Shown piece after piece: positions 23,531-34,719 of a stretch of 64,000 nt of DNA (its first letter is position 1; the number at the start of each line of letters is the position of its first letter). The stretch is from positions 357,152 to 421,151 of the forward strand of contig QANY01005609.1 of the NCBI GenBank assembly GCA_003255025.1. The letters run 5' to 3'. This stretch comes from Datisca glomerata. Taxonomy: Eukaryota > Streptophyta > Magnoliopsida > Cucurbitales > Datiscaceae. A program made the translations under genes and the position numbers. The notes under the pieces were generated by a model, which ran no database searches, was not told where the DNA came from, and worked only from the letters and a program-made list of their open reading frames with translations.

Positions 23531-25800
23531 TCTTTCTCAGTGCCGATATTTGGCTTTTGTTTTGGCTTTTAATTAGTCTAAAAGTTCAAAAGTAGGCCCG
23601 AACCAGGATCTATAGTGTATATAAATGATGTCCAGGAGAAAAAATGTTTTTGACAAAAATTTTCTCCACTATTTCATGGAATTAATTGATTGTCCTCCAT
23701 AACTATTAAGATTAAAAAATTCATAATTTTAAATTAAATAATTAATGAAACTTTTAGTTTTTGGACAACATTGTCTAAATTATGTTTATAATCTCTAAAT
23801 TTCCCTCTAGCGTGCTTAATAATTAAATATCTTAAATAAGTTATATATTATAGTGAATTAATTATTTGATTAAAGTTCTGTATAATTTTTCTAGTTACAT
23901 CTAGACATTATTGAATTTTCTTTAATATAATCAATTATAAAACTTAAATTCACTAAGATAACAGATTGTAGATAAGTTTACAGGATAAAATTAAATGTAA
24001 CTGGAAGATATCGTAGTATATGGTATTAGGGAGGTCTCTGTAACATGAAATAAGTTACATGCAACGTAAATGAGTTGCATTTTTATATATCTCATTTATC
24101 TTATATTTACCTTATTTTATGGTTTTGTACCTCCTCAATATAGTACTTCTCCAATATAGTAGAAGGACCCTAGTTTACAATAGTTGAAAGGACTTGCAAT
24201 TGGTAATTCCTTTCTTTTTGGCTGATGAGTATGATTGAGTTCCCAAACGATCATATATATTCACTACACCTTACAATTCGGTGATCAATATTTTCATGTC
24301 TTGTCGATTAATTTGTGCAAAGTTGCAAACATCTCAAATATTACCACTAATTTATTTGGCATGGAACACTTTCAAATCTCATTTTTATAATTTTCTATGG
24401 GCTAAGGGGCACTTGCTTGCCTGACACCTTGATTTTAGTTTTAGTTCCTAGCGTGCGTTCTATGGAGAATGATATATCTCATCAAATAAAATTGTATCTC
24501 TCCTCTAAAAGAGATATCGTGAACTCAAATCTCACTATTTCTAATTTCACAATGCTTTAACTTTTGATGCAAACTTTTGGCATTATAGTTCTTTTAATTT
24601 ATTTTTATGACCCACCCTTTGCTTTTAAATATTTTTTACATGTGATTTCTTTAACTAAGTTCTTTTTGGTCTAATAGTACTTACATACATTTTTCACATA
24701 TATTTGATACTTGTTGGTGTTTACTTTAGTTTCATTGTCCAATATTTTTTACTTGTTTCTTACTCTTAAGTACACAATTTAAATTGTTTCATTTGATATG
24801 CATTAATAAAAGTTAGATAAACATATACTTGAGTTAATCAAATTTAGATAGTCATATTTGTTTTTTAGTACTCTAAAATCACACCTAGTATCAAAACTAA
24901 AAACTTGGATATTAAGTTAAATGCATAACTTATTTTGATATTTTTATTTAGAAACATAATGTTATTTTCTATTTTAATTTTGTTTGATTTGGTTATACTA
25001 GAGTAATCACACATCTAGTTGCGACTTAAAAATAAATATAGCACAAAACTCGACCTAATCAACCATGTAGATAATATCAATGAAAATAGCTATTGACTGA
25101 GAATGAAATTTCTAAATATCATTGTTAAAATTTAATACGTGAAATGAACTAAATATTAATAAGAAGTGATAATCTAATTGGATATATTTGAGACTTATCT
25201 AAATTTAGTACTTCAAAATATCAATAAGTATGTATAAATCAAGTAAAACTTATTGAAAAGAAGAAGATAATCGATGAGTCAATACAATTATATGAGTTCA
25301 AAATTCTAGAGTTTTACTGGTCTTTAATTTGATTTTAGTTTTTTTAACATTTAGAATAACAGTACTACTAAACAAGTTTTTGAATATTGAACTTTTTTAG
25401 GAACAAAACATTTCGATTGACTCATATATTCTTATGTCTAATAGTGTCATCCAAAACTAATATTTTGGATCAGCCACATGCTATCATGTAACTTTAAATA
25501 TAATTTTTTATATATATTATGAGTGAAAACTTGAGTTCCTAAAAGTTGCATGTGTGACACAGAGTAGTATTGAGTTTTTTTGTACTACTTCAGGAGGACA
25601 GAAAATTTCGCACCTAGAAATTTGTTATCCACATGGAAGACCAATTGAGTGGCATGTGACTTGCATTCATTATCGAAGTAATCTCTAAGAATATAGAATA
25701 ATAATTTTTTTCGTGAAAACAAATAAGATAAACATTGGATATATTTATGTTACACGGAAAGTTGCAATGATAATCTTCAAACAGAAGTACAGATTGTTGT
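23531..25800. other. AT-rich intergenic sequence, no gene seen
   Basis: Long AT-rich stretch without supportable reading frames, repeats or transposon termini. It is probably the 3' flank of the MLP gene fragment to its right. Confidence 0.5.
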
Positions 25801-25824
25801 AGGTTTATGCACTCATATAGGAGC

Positions 25825-25830
25825 TTTATT
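25825..25830 (-). terminator. Candidate poly(A) signal of the MLP gene
   Basis: Reverse-strand AATAAA about 120 bp beyond the MLP stop codon. Confidence 0.4.
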
Positions 25831-25948
25831 CACATACAAAATTATAGCCACGTAATAACCATCGAACAAGACCTAAGCATCGCTCATGTCTTGAGCTTAT
25901 TTAATAAGATAATACGTAGTAATCGAGAGATAATTAATTCCAACAAAT

Positions 25949-26092
25949 TTATGACTTGGCAAAATGTGAATCAATATCTCTAGTGAGACCAATCATCAAT
26001 TCCAGATACTTCACTGGATCAGGGACATCCTCTTTCACTTTCTCATAAATTAAGGTCAATTTTGCCAAACTTCCACTGCCGTTTGGTGTAAC
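25949..26092 (-). pseudogene. Major latex protein (MLP, Bet v 1 superfamily) C-terminal exon, truncated
   Basis: On the reverse strand, from the copia LTR edge at 26092, codons read V-T-P-N-G-S-G-S then LAKLTLIYEKVKEDVPDP, VKYLELMIGLTRDID and SHFAKS, and a TAA at 25949-25951. The YEK..EDVPDP motif and the DI.SH ending are the conserved C-terminal strand and last helix of MLP/kirola-type proteins. These are small cytosolic ligand-binding proteins with the Bet v 1 fold, usually about 150 residues. Only the last 48 residues remain. The frame is open and clean, unlike the transposon pseudogenes nearby. The break falls at the first base of the copia LTR, and the rest of the gene is not found on the far side of the element. 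I infer a host gene disrupted by the insertion plus a later rearrangement. Confidence 0.75.
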
Positions 26093-26388
26093 TGTTGAAT
26101 AAACATTAAATGTTATGTTTTAGTGATTTTTTTTCAATTAGAAGTTACAATTTAGAAGTTACCATTTAGAAGTTAGTAGAAACATAAAAGGTCAAGAGTC
26201 TTTGTAGATGAAATGTTTGTAGATGAAAGGCCAATGGGTGATAGATTTAATTATTTTTCAGTTTTTTGGCAAGAGTAGAGTCTATATAAAGGCCTTGTTG
26301 AGTTCATTGGAAAACACAACTTAGAGGAATACAAAAGTTAAATATTTCAAGTGAGTTTTTAGTTTACTAGTAAGTTTTTAGTTTACAA
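26093..26388 (+). repeat. Copia 5' LTR, 296 bp
   Basis: TGTTGAATAAAC ... gtttaca, with TG...CA ends, preceded by GTAAC (26088-26092) as the possible target duplication. Followed after two bases by the primer-binding site. It contains a TATA box. Confidence 0.85.
26283..26290 (+). promoter_or_regulatory. LTR TATA box
   Basis: tatataaa, about 100 bp before the LTR end, where the copia transcript would start just downstream. Confidence 0.6.
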
Positions 26389-26391
26389 ATT

Positions 26392-26403
26392 GGTATCAGA
26401 GCC
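26392..26403 (+). other. Copia primer-binding site
   Basis: TGGTATCAGAGC, complementary to the initiator-Met tRNA 3' end, two bases after the LTR. Confidence 0.9.
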
Positions 26404-26404
26404 A

Positions 26405-27391
26405 ATGACGAATGTGACGGGTCAAATGCCGCTACCACGACTATCGAAGGCAAACTACGAGAACTGGAGTATTCAAATGAAAGCTCTTCTCGGCTCTCAA
26501 GATGCATGGGAGGTGGTCGAAGAAGGTTTCGAAGAATCAACAAATACCACGGGATATACGGCGGCTCAAAACAAGGCGTTGAAAGAGGCGCGAGCGAAGG
26601 ATAAGACGGCGTTATACATGTTGTTCCGAGCCGTTGATGAGTCGGGCTTTGAGAAGATTGCCGGTGCAACTACTTCAAAACTAGCGTGGGACATTTTAGC
26701 AAAAGTGTTCAAAGGAGCCGACCGAGTCAAGCAAGTGCATCTCCAAACTCTTCGTGGCGAGTTGGAGAGCATGAAGATGAAGGAGTCGGAAAGTGTATCC
26801 GACTACATCACGCGTGTACAAGCCGTGGTGAACCAACTCATTCGTAATGGCGAAGCGTTAACCGATGCGCGAGTTGTGGAAAAGATTTTGAGATCATTAA
26901 CCGACAATTTTGAGAATGTTGTGTGCGCAATAGAAGAATCAAAGGACCTTGCGACGCTCACAGTCGATGAGCTTGCCGGTTCTCTCGAGGCACACGAACA
27001 ACGTAAGAAGAAAAAAAGGAGGAGACACTCGAGCAAGCACTTCAAACCAAGGCGTCAATCAAAGACGAAAAGGTATTCTATTCTCAAAATTTCCGAGGTA
27101 GAGGGCGTGGCCGTGGAAGTCGTGAAAATGGTCGCGGTGGTCAAGGCAGCAGTCATGAGAGGTACTATAAGGAGAAGGGACAGTCGAGCCAACCAAATTG
27201 GCGTGGAAGAGGACGCGGTCGAGGAAGAGGCGGCCGGTCGAACTATTCCAACATCGAGTGCTACAAGTGTTACAAGTATGGTCACTATGCGAAGGATTGC
27301 AACTCCGAAAAATGTTATAATTGTGGTAACGTGGGGCATTTTGCAAAAGATTGTCGAGCGGATAAAAAGGTGGAAGAAACAACCAACCTAG
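26405..27391 (+). CDS. Copia Gag (capsid part; frame changes at an A7 run)
   Basis: The first ATG after the primer site is at 26405. Residues 1-205 are a typical copia Gag of the UBN2/Retrotran_gag family: LPRLSKANYENWSIQMKALL, AWDILAKVF, LQTLRGELESMKMKE, SESVSDYITRV, VVEKILRSLTDNFENVV and IEESKDLATLTVDEL. The true continuation into the RGRGRG-rich linker and two CCHC zinc knuckles (CYKCYKYGHYAKDC, CYNCGNVGHFAKDC) lies in the -1 frame. The switch occurs at the seven-A run 27011-27017. The original frame happens to stay open to 27391 but encodes only shadow sequence after that point. Function is the virus-like particle shell and RNA packaging. Confidence 0.85.
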   Translation: MTNVTGQMPLPRLSKANYENWSIQMKALLGSQDAWEVVEEGFEESTNTTGYTAAQNKALKEARAKDKTALYMLFRAVDESGFEKIAGATTSKLAWDILAKVFKGADRVKQVHLQTLRGELESMKMKESESVSDYITRVQAVVNQLIRNGEALTDARVVEKILRSLTDNFENVVCAIEESKDLATLTVDELAGSLEAHEQRKKKKRRRHSSKHFKPRRQSKTKRYSILKISEVEGVAVEVVKMVAVVKAAVMRGTIRRRDSRANQIGVEEDAVEEEAAGRTIPTSSATSVTSMVTMRRIATPKNVIIVVTWGILQKIVERIKRWKKQPT

Positions 27392-28047
27392 TCTTGGAAG
27401 ACGAAAATGAAGGCCTTCTCTTGATGGCTCAAAATGAAGTCAACATCAACAATGACACTCTGTGGTACCTCGACTCGGGGGCAAGCAACCATATGTGCGG
27501 TCACGAGTACCTATTCAAAGAGATGCAAAAGATTGAAGATGGTCATGTGTCATTTGGAGATGCATCAAAGGTGGAGGTCAAAGGCCGAGGTACGGTTTGT
27601 TACTTACAAAAGGATGGCTTAATAGGGTCAATCCAAGATGTTTATTACGTACCAGACCTCAAGACCAACATTTTGAGTATGGGGCAACTCACGGAGAAAG
27701 GTTACTCGATACTTTTAAAAGACCGAGTACTACACTTGAAGGACAAGCAAGGGCGTCTGGTTGCTCTAGTCGAGATGGGAAGAAATCGGATGTACAAACT
27801 GAATTTGAGAAGCGTGCGAGAAAAGTGTTTGCAAGTCAACGTAGAAGACAAGGCGTCGCTGTGGCATCTCCACTTTGGTCACCTACATCAAGGTGGTCTA
27901 AAAGCGTTAGCAAAGAAGAACATGGTCCACGGGCTGCCGGACATGGACTATGAGGGCAAATTTTGTGAAGAATGTGTGCTTGGCAAGCAAGCGAGAACCT
28001 CATTTCAAAAGAAGGTAGAATATCGAGCTAAACATACTCTACAGTAA
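27018..28047 (+). CDS. Copia zinc knuckles, protease and pre-integrase domain, truncated
   Basis: Starting after the A7 run, in the -1 frame relative to Gag, the reading goes from ETLEQALQTKASI through the RGR-rich linker and two zinc knuckles (about 27260-27360). The aspartic protease follows (WYLDSGASNHMCG near 27460-27500), then YVPDLKTNILSMGQL and the gag-pre-integrase HHCC (LWHLHFGHLHQGG ... CEECVLGKQA near 27860-27990). It stops at a TAA at 28045-28047 right after YRAKHTLQ, where copia sequence ends and unrelated gypsy sequence begins. Integrase, RT and the 3' LTR are absent. The protease DSGA motif is intact. It is the same family as 1861-3433, reverse strand. Confidence 0.88.
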
Positions 28048-28480
28048 GCCATGAAGAAACATGCTTAGGAAGTAGCTGTTTCGAAGGTAGAGAACCGGAA
28101 GCTTACAGAGCCTCTGATAGTAGCTAAGGATTCTTTGGCTACAACCGAGCGTGCTAAGGTTCATGTAGTGGAAGAAAAGGAGAAGCAAGTGAGGGATGAG
28201 TACCAAGGCCTATTTGACCAAGCCGAACAGATCATCTATAGTGTATTCCTATTGAGATGGTTCAGTAAAGGCTCCTCCTAGAAAGCCTCTCTGCGACATT
28301 CCTTATGAGGCACAAGATGAGATGAACGCTTCTATAGAAGACGTTGTGGGAATCCCCCTAAAGTCGTCGTCGAGGCTACTACTGTCATCTTTACTAAAGA
28401 TGTAGCTGCCTATCCTGTCGGAGCTACTACTGCCTAGACCACTACTGCTAAAGACGAGACCATTGTCATTTCTTAGATTT
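28048..28480 (+). pseudogene. Antisense extra ORF of the reverse-strand gypsy element
   Basis: Forward-strand frame with several stops: SKVENRKLTEPLIVAKDSLA, ERAKVHVVEEKEKQVRDEY, QGLFDQAEQIIYSVF, VVEATTVIFTKDVAAYPVGA and TTTAKDETIVIS, then a TAG at about 28474. It is charged and helix-rich at first, then Thr/Ala/Val-rich. It lies beyond the tandem repeat on the strand opposite the gypsy pol at 30-34 kb. That is the same layout as 7711-8340, which supports an antisense ORF of a Tat-clade element. No domain recognised. Confidence 0.45.
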
Positions 28481-28809
28481 TTTCTTATTTCCTTTTGTAT
28501 TTTCCTTCGAGTTGTAATTTCATTTTCTATACTACATCTTCGTTTTCTTTTTGTACTTTTCCAACTTACCAATGAAAATGCACTTTCTTTCTTCAAGAAG
28601 TTTTGTAGTTTTACTTATACTAAGATTTTTTTTTGTATTTTTCAAGACTTCGATCCGTTCTCAAGGACTTACACAAAAGTTTTAACTAATAAAACCTCCT
28701 CTAAAGGACTTGTTGTAATTTCATTCCACTCGAGTAGTGGAATCAATTTTCAAGGACTTGCAAAAATTTGTGCTTTATTTTTTTTAGAACAACTATGATC
28801 CGTTCTCAA

Positions 28810-29710
28810 ACTCTTGAGCAACTTTTGAGTTTCAACTTTTCTTTGAGAAGATTTGCTTCCATAGCAGAATCCATTCTCAAGCACTTAAAAGATTTACAAT
28901 CTTCAATTTTTCTAGGAGAACAACTTCTTCAGTAGTATAATCCATTATCAAAGACTTGTGTTTTGTAGAGCTTTGAGCTTCATTTTCCTTCAGTGAACGT
29001 ATGCTTTTTATAGCATTATCAAGTTTCCTTCTTCCCGCTGCATGGTCTGTTGTCAAGGACTTGTATTTATCAGTGTCACTTTGATTTTCTTTCGAGAACA
29101 TATGTTCATTGTAGTATAATCCATTCTCAAGGACTTAGGTTCCTTATAGAACCATGGCCCAAGCTTTCTCTAGAGAGTAGGTGCCTATTGTAGTTCAGCC
29201 CACTCTCAAGGACTTACGTTCATAAAAAATCTATGGCCCTGATTTACTTTAGGGAGCCAGGATTCATTGTAGTGTCGTCCAATCACAAGAACTTAGGTTC
29301 ATTGAAGAACCATGACCCTGATTTCCTTTAGAGAGCAAGGAATTATAGTGCCGCCCACTTTCAAGGACTTTGGTTCGTTGAAGAACCATGACACTTGTTT
29401 CCTTTAGAGAGCACGGATCCGCTGTAGTGCCTCCCAATCTCAAGAACTTAGGTTCATTGAAGAACCATGACCCTAATTTCCTTTAGAGAGTAGGTGCCCA
29501 TTGTAGTGTAGCCCACTCTCAAAGACTTGGGTTCATTGAAGAACCATGGCCCCGGTTTCCTTTATAGAGCAAGGACCCAATGTAGTGCCACCCATTCTGA
29601 ATGGATTATGATAATTGAAGGACCATGCCATGGTTTCCTTTAGAGAATGAATATTTGTTGAAGCGCAATCCGTTCTCAAGAACTTAGGTTCTTTATAGAA
29701 CCATGGCCAT
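28810..29710. repeat. 79-bp tandem repeat, at least eight clear units
   Basis: Units carry 'ctcaaggacttaggttcattgaagaaccatgg', then 'tttcctttagagagca' and 'tgtagtgccgccca'. Starts of 'ctcaag' fall near 29126, 29205, 29284, 29360, 29439, 29518, 29597 and 29675, spacings of 76-79 bp. Further degraded units reach back to about 28810. The array lies between gypsy integrase and the antisense ORF. Confidence 0.9.
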
Positions 29711-29859
29711 AATTTCGTCGTCTTTTGTTGAGAAGAGAGAGAGAGTTCACACCAAGTATTTTACATGGAAAACACTTGCTAGAAAAAAAACCATGGAAAA
29801 TATTCACTTATGGTAAGTTTACAATTTAGACAAAATATTTTTTTAGATGTGCAGAGTTC

Positions 29860-32760
29860 CAAGGTTTTGCCAAGTCTTTCCTATCTTCTGTTGTCAAATA
29901 ATAATATCCGCTACCTCCAATTCCGCACCCAATATATGGCCCTTTCCAATTTGGTCTGAGCTTTTCTTCAAGACTAGATCTTCCATTCTTAAATCCATGT
30001 CTTCGAATCTTTTTCCAGAAGTAAGATCAAGATTTTTCTCTCCGTTCCTCCAGAAGACCAAGATTTTTCTCCAGGAGTTCCTCATTTTCATAGTCGTTCA
30101 GAATTGATTTCACGGTTGGACTTCTAATCTCAACATGTATCGTTGCTTCCATTCCGTACGCAAGGTGAATGGGTTTCACTCATGGCCTCCCTGGGAATGG
30201 TTCTGTACACCCACAGGTTTGCTAGTAATTCTTCTACTAATTTTTATTTAGCTGATTCTAGCCGTTTTTTCATACTTTGAAGTATAATACGATCTGATCT
30301 TTCTGCTCAAGCATTTTTTGTGGGTAATACGCCGTAAGAAGTCGATTGAAAATCTTCAGGCTTTCATATAAAACCTTGACTGTCTTCCCCGTAAACTGTA
30401 GTTCGTTGCTAGAAATGAGTACTCAAGGAATTTTTGTATTTGCATATCATATTTTTCCACAGGAATCCTTTCACTTCCTCTACTTCAATTCTCGCATACG
30501 CTTCAACTTCAATCCACTTAGTGAAATAATTCGTTGCTACCAGTAGAAAATGTTTCTGCGTGGGTGCCATTGCATAAATGGCCATGGGCTCGCCAACGTA
30601 TAGAGTTCTTCGGGTGTCGTTTAAGCTACGAAAGGGGAGTGTTGGCATTTCACAATTCTTCATGTACTATTTGACATCTTGATGCTCCTTGGGCTAATAA
30701 TACCCTTCATTTAAGATTTGTGTTCCAACGATCTCCCCCTAGAGTGATTCCCACATATCCCTTCATGGATTTCAGCTAGCAAATATTGGGCCTCCCTATT
30801 TTTCAAACACTTAAGATATAGACCTGAGAAAGATCTTTTATTTAATACTTGGCTAATTAAAGAATGCATGATAGTTTGTTATTGGATCTTCCTTGGCAGA
30901 TTTCCGCCTTCAGGTAATTCCCATTTCGCTAGGTAATTGATTATGTCATCCAACCAGTTGGATTCCTCTTCAGTTTCCACATCCGCTACGTTTTACAACG
31001 GAAATGTAATGCTTGGATTTTTTGAGAAATTCCACTTGCACATTTCTTTTGTAAGGGAGTTAGAGCGACGATCCTAAATTTGCCAGCACATCTACGTGTC
31101 TGTTCTCATCAATGAATAACTTCCAGGATCTGTTCTTTCATTCATTTTGATGTCGTCTATTGTTATCTTCCTTTTTGTCGTGAGTAAAGTCCACTACAAA
31201 GTCATCCAATACTTACCCTTTGGTAGACGTTCTTGGTTCGTATTGAATTTCATACTGGCGAAGTTCAATTGTCAATTTTTCCATTCTCCCGCTTATTTCA
31301 GGTGAGTGCAACAAACTTCTTATGAGCGAGTCTGTTAATATTTTTATGTTGTAGGCTTGGAAGTAAGGTCTCAGCTTCCTTGCAGCAACTAGAATACCTA
31401 ACACCAATTTCTTCATTCTTTTATACCTCTTGACCGTAACTAGACTCTTACTCATGAAGTAGATGTGCTTCCGCTTCCTTTCTTATTCCCTGATTAGAAT
31501 GACACTAACAACCATTTGTGATACTACCACGTACATAAGTAGTTGCTCACCGTGCATCGATTTTAAGAGAAACAAAGGAGTTATAAGGTATTTCTTGATT
31601 CTTTTGAAAGCATCTTCGCATTCTTCATCTCAGCTATCAACGAAATTCTTTTCAATTTCATGAAAAATGATTTGCACTTGTCGCTTAAACCTTGAGAGAA
31701 ATCTGTTTAGGGCCACCAATTTTCCCAATAGGCTTTGTAACTCGTTACAGTTTTTTGGGGACTTCATGTCCATGATTGCCTTCACTTAGTCTGGGTTGAC
31801 TTCAATTCTTCGTTGCATGACTAGAGGGCCTAGGAATTTTCCCACTCCTACACCGAATGTGCACTTGTTTAGATTCAGCTTCATAGAGTTTTTTCTTAGT
31901 ATCGAAAAGGTCTCATCAAGATCCCTTATATGATCTTTCCATTTACAACGTGACCAGCATTTCAGCTACGTAGACCTCCGTGTTTTTCTCAATTTGCTCT
32001 GAAGGATTTTGTTCACGAGTCTCTAGTAAGTCGCACATGCATTTTTCAGTCTAAAGGGCATTACTTTAAAATAGAAAATACCTTATTTAGTTAAAATGAG
32101 GTCTTCTCCTGATTAGGTTGGAACATTTTCACCTGATTTTATCCTAAAAAGGCATCCATAAACCTGATGAGTTCATGTCCCAAAGTCGCGTCCACCATCT
32201 GATCTATCCTTGGAAACGAGCAGTCATCTTTTGGGCATGCTTTATTTAGATCAGTGAAATCAAGCAAGCAACTCCAGCTAGTCGACTTCTCAGATAAGGA
32301 AACTTTTAGAAGATTCTCCACTTCTTCTTTAATCACGACATTCCGTCCTAGAACGAAGCTTCTCTTCCGTTGCTTCACTGGTTCATAGTGGAGTCTATAT
32401 TTCTATATTCAGCTTATGACATATTATATTTTCAAGAATACCTATACATCTTCGTGTGATTACTATTGTTCTATAGCCTCGACTAGACCACCCATCTTTT
32501 CATCCATTGTCTTTCATCTGTCCAATTCCAGCGTTGTTACGATGTAGATGCGAGCAGCAACTTGATCTCTTTTTATCGTCATTACTCCATTTTGAAATGT
32601 ATACTTTAGTACTTGGTAAAAGGTAGAAGGAACGACCTTCATCTTGTGCAGCCACGTTCTTCCCGGAATTACATTATAAGGGGATAAGATGTTTAGGACC
32701 ACACATTCCGTTAGATAGCTGGACGACTCGGCATTCACCGGGAGAGCAATGATTCCATCG
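29860..32760 (-). pseudogene. Tat-like Ty3/gypsy pol (protease, RT, RNase H, integrase)
   Basis: Reverse-strand blocks in order. Protease end is at 32514-32738 (SPYNVIPGRTWLHKMK, VPSTFYQVLKY). The RT start is at 32139-32378 (FTDLNKACPKDDCSFPRIDQ, HELIRFMDAFLG), with degenerate RT fingers and palm to about 31460. RNase H is at 31213-31455 (RYKRMKKLVLGILVAARKL, SGRMEKLTIELRQYEIQY, EPRTSTKG). Integrase is at about 30409-30663 ([20 protein letters not shown]). The DFTDLNKACPKD and RTS.KG motifs are typical of the Tat lineage. Stops separate all blocks. Pol is followed downstream (leftward) by the 79-bp array and the antisense ORF. Confidence 0.85.
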
Positions 32761-33199
32761 GAGTAACTTATGGTCCCGTTGAAACCTATTAATCACTGTG
32801 AGGGACCCTAGAACTTTTGTTCTCCTATAGACATTTCCTCAAGGGTTGAATGATGTACGATGTTGACAGTACTCTCGTCATCGATCTGTACCTTCCTCAA
32901 CAAACAGTTTCAAATTTATATCGTAATGACTAGAGCATCATTGTGGCACTCATCATGCTTCAAGTCCATCTAATCAAATATCAATGGCAGACTCTTGTTA
33001 TCATTCGAAGAACATCCTTTTTCCCAATGTCCTTCTAACATGGGTTTCTTGCAATACATCTTCCTCTCCTTCTTGGTGGTCCCTTATGTTCAGTTAGTGA
33101 AATTATTGTATTAACAATCTTGAGAGGCTTCTTTCCTTTATCTTCGACCTCCTTTTCCATTTCCCATTTTTGTTCGTCTTTCTATACATATCGTTGGAG

Positions 33200-34239
33200 G
33201 TACATGTTCTTTACTAACTCCTCAATGTAATCCTTGAGCTAAAAGCAATCCCTCGTGTAATCCCCTCGTTGGAATGTGTTTGCCATGGATTACATTTTCA
33301 ACTTTGATAAATCCTTAAAGAGAGGTGAATTTGGATCCCACCATTGTCAGAAAGCCAGTCTCGCCACTCGGTTATCACAGCTTTCCACCTTGGTAATCTC
33401 GTCTTTGAATCTATGAGTATACTCCCTCAGAGATTCTCCTTTCTTGATGGAGATGGTCAAAATGTATTCCATATCCTCCATTGCCGAACGATATGTGGAA
33501 TAATGTTCCAAGAAGACCAAAGACATGATAGTAAAGTTAGTAATTAAATGAGTGGGAGTGAATGATACAATTTCAAAGTGGTCCCATCTAAGTTGGTAGG
33601 GAAAATCTTGCACATCACTTTGTCTTCATGTTGATACAGTACTATCACTTGCTTGAATCGCTTGAGATGGTCCACCGGATCAAAATTCTCTTCATAGTAT
33701 TTGAATTTGTGCGCCATGAATTTCTTGGATACGGGAGCGACCAGAATCTCCGGACACAACGGAGAATGGGTATGTGACTCAAGGCCAACCTTTCTTGTAC
33801 TTCCCAACTTTCTCATCTCCATCATCGTTTTCTCTAGCATCTCTTCCACCGCCCTTTCTGTTATGATCTTATGTGGACGAACATTTTCCTCTATCTCCTT
33901 TGTGTGTTTTTTGGACTGGATCTCCCTGTCTTCCTACTGCATATTCCTGCTAATTTAAGGGTACTCATGCCTGGCATTTTATCCATCCTATTCTTGACAG
34001 TTCATCCATTCCTCATTGTTACTCCACTGACTAACCTCTGCACGTGTCTATGCTAATTCCTGTTGAAATGCATTGATCTGACCATGAACCGTCTGCCATG
34101 CACTACGTAGCGTCACAATGTTCCGTTGCTCTATCTCTTGCATCCCCGTCAAAATGGTATGTAGCATCTCAAGTGGTGGAGTGGGTTGATCAACATGATC
34201 ATTCTCGTTCCCAATTATGTTTCCCTCATTGAAGGTCAT
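33200..34239 (-). pseudogene. Tat-like gypsy gag
   Basis: Starts with an ATG at 34239 (MTFNEGNIIGNENDH, then a helix-rich MLHTILTGMQEIEQRN). The capsid part is in two frames: 33544-33849 (KFMAHKFKYYEENFDPVDHL, KRFKQVIVLYQ, MCKIFPTNLDGTTLKLYHSL) and 33347-33613 (PYQLRWDHFEIVSF, TISIKKGESLREYTHRFKDE). These match the Retrotrans_gag pattern of Tat elements (DPVDHL, then M..FP..L.G.A..W). A frameshift near 33600 and stops break it. It sits about 80 bp from the LTR, the normal position for gag. Confidence 0.8.
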
Positions 34240-34318
34240 ATTTCATATGGTTCTAGGCATTTTTATTTTGGAAGGTTTCTCTCGAGTTTTCTCTCAACTC
34301 TCAATGAAAGTATCAAAA

Positions 34319-34719
34319 TGTAAAGGATTTTTCCGGTAAAGGAAGAATCTAATATGAACATGTAATAAAAGTAATAAATGAGGAAGAGAGTAAGAGAATA
34401 AGAACTCGAAATCTTTATTTGCTTGTATTTTATTCATTTTTTGGGGTTGTACATGCTCTTATTTATACATGAAGAATACAATTAAATAATAATTAATCCT
34501 TAAATTCTGTAGCAAACATTAAGTAACCGATAAACGTCTTCAGGAAATATTCCCTTCAAAGATCCTCTTCATAACCGTCTGATTGATCCTTCGATCCGTA
34601 TTTCATATGTTCCTTAATTGATTCTTCAGCCTAGATCTTCCCACATGTAATGTTAGATTTTGACTGTTCAATTTGAATATTCAAATTCTCATCCCCCAAT
34701 TATTAACGGAGTTCCAACA
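34319..34719 (-). repeat. Gypsy 5' LTR, about 401 bp
   Basis: Forward strand TGTAAAGG ... gttccaaca, with TG...CA ends. On the reverse strand there is a TATA box (TATAAATAAG, near 34459-34468) and gag begins about 80 bp downstream. I could not identify a standard primer-binding site next to it, so the exact edge is uncertain. The matching 3' LTR is missing. Confidence 0.5.

Noticed and set aside
26367..27391. Several 60-107 codon reverse-strand frames over the copia gag
   Set aside because: They are shadows of the well-supported forward gag and zinc-knuckle frames.
28810..29710. Regularly spaced repeats as a CRISPR-like array
   Set aside because: Units are contiguous 79-bp tandem copies without unique spacers, in plant DNA inside a retroelement.
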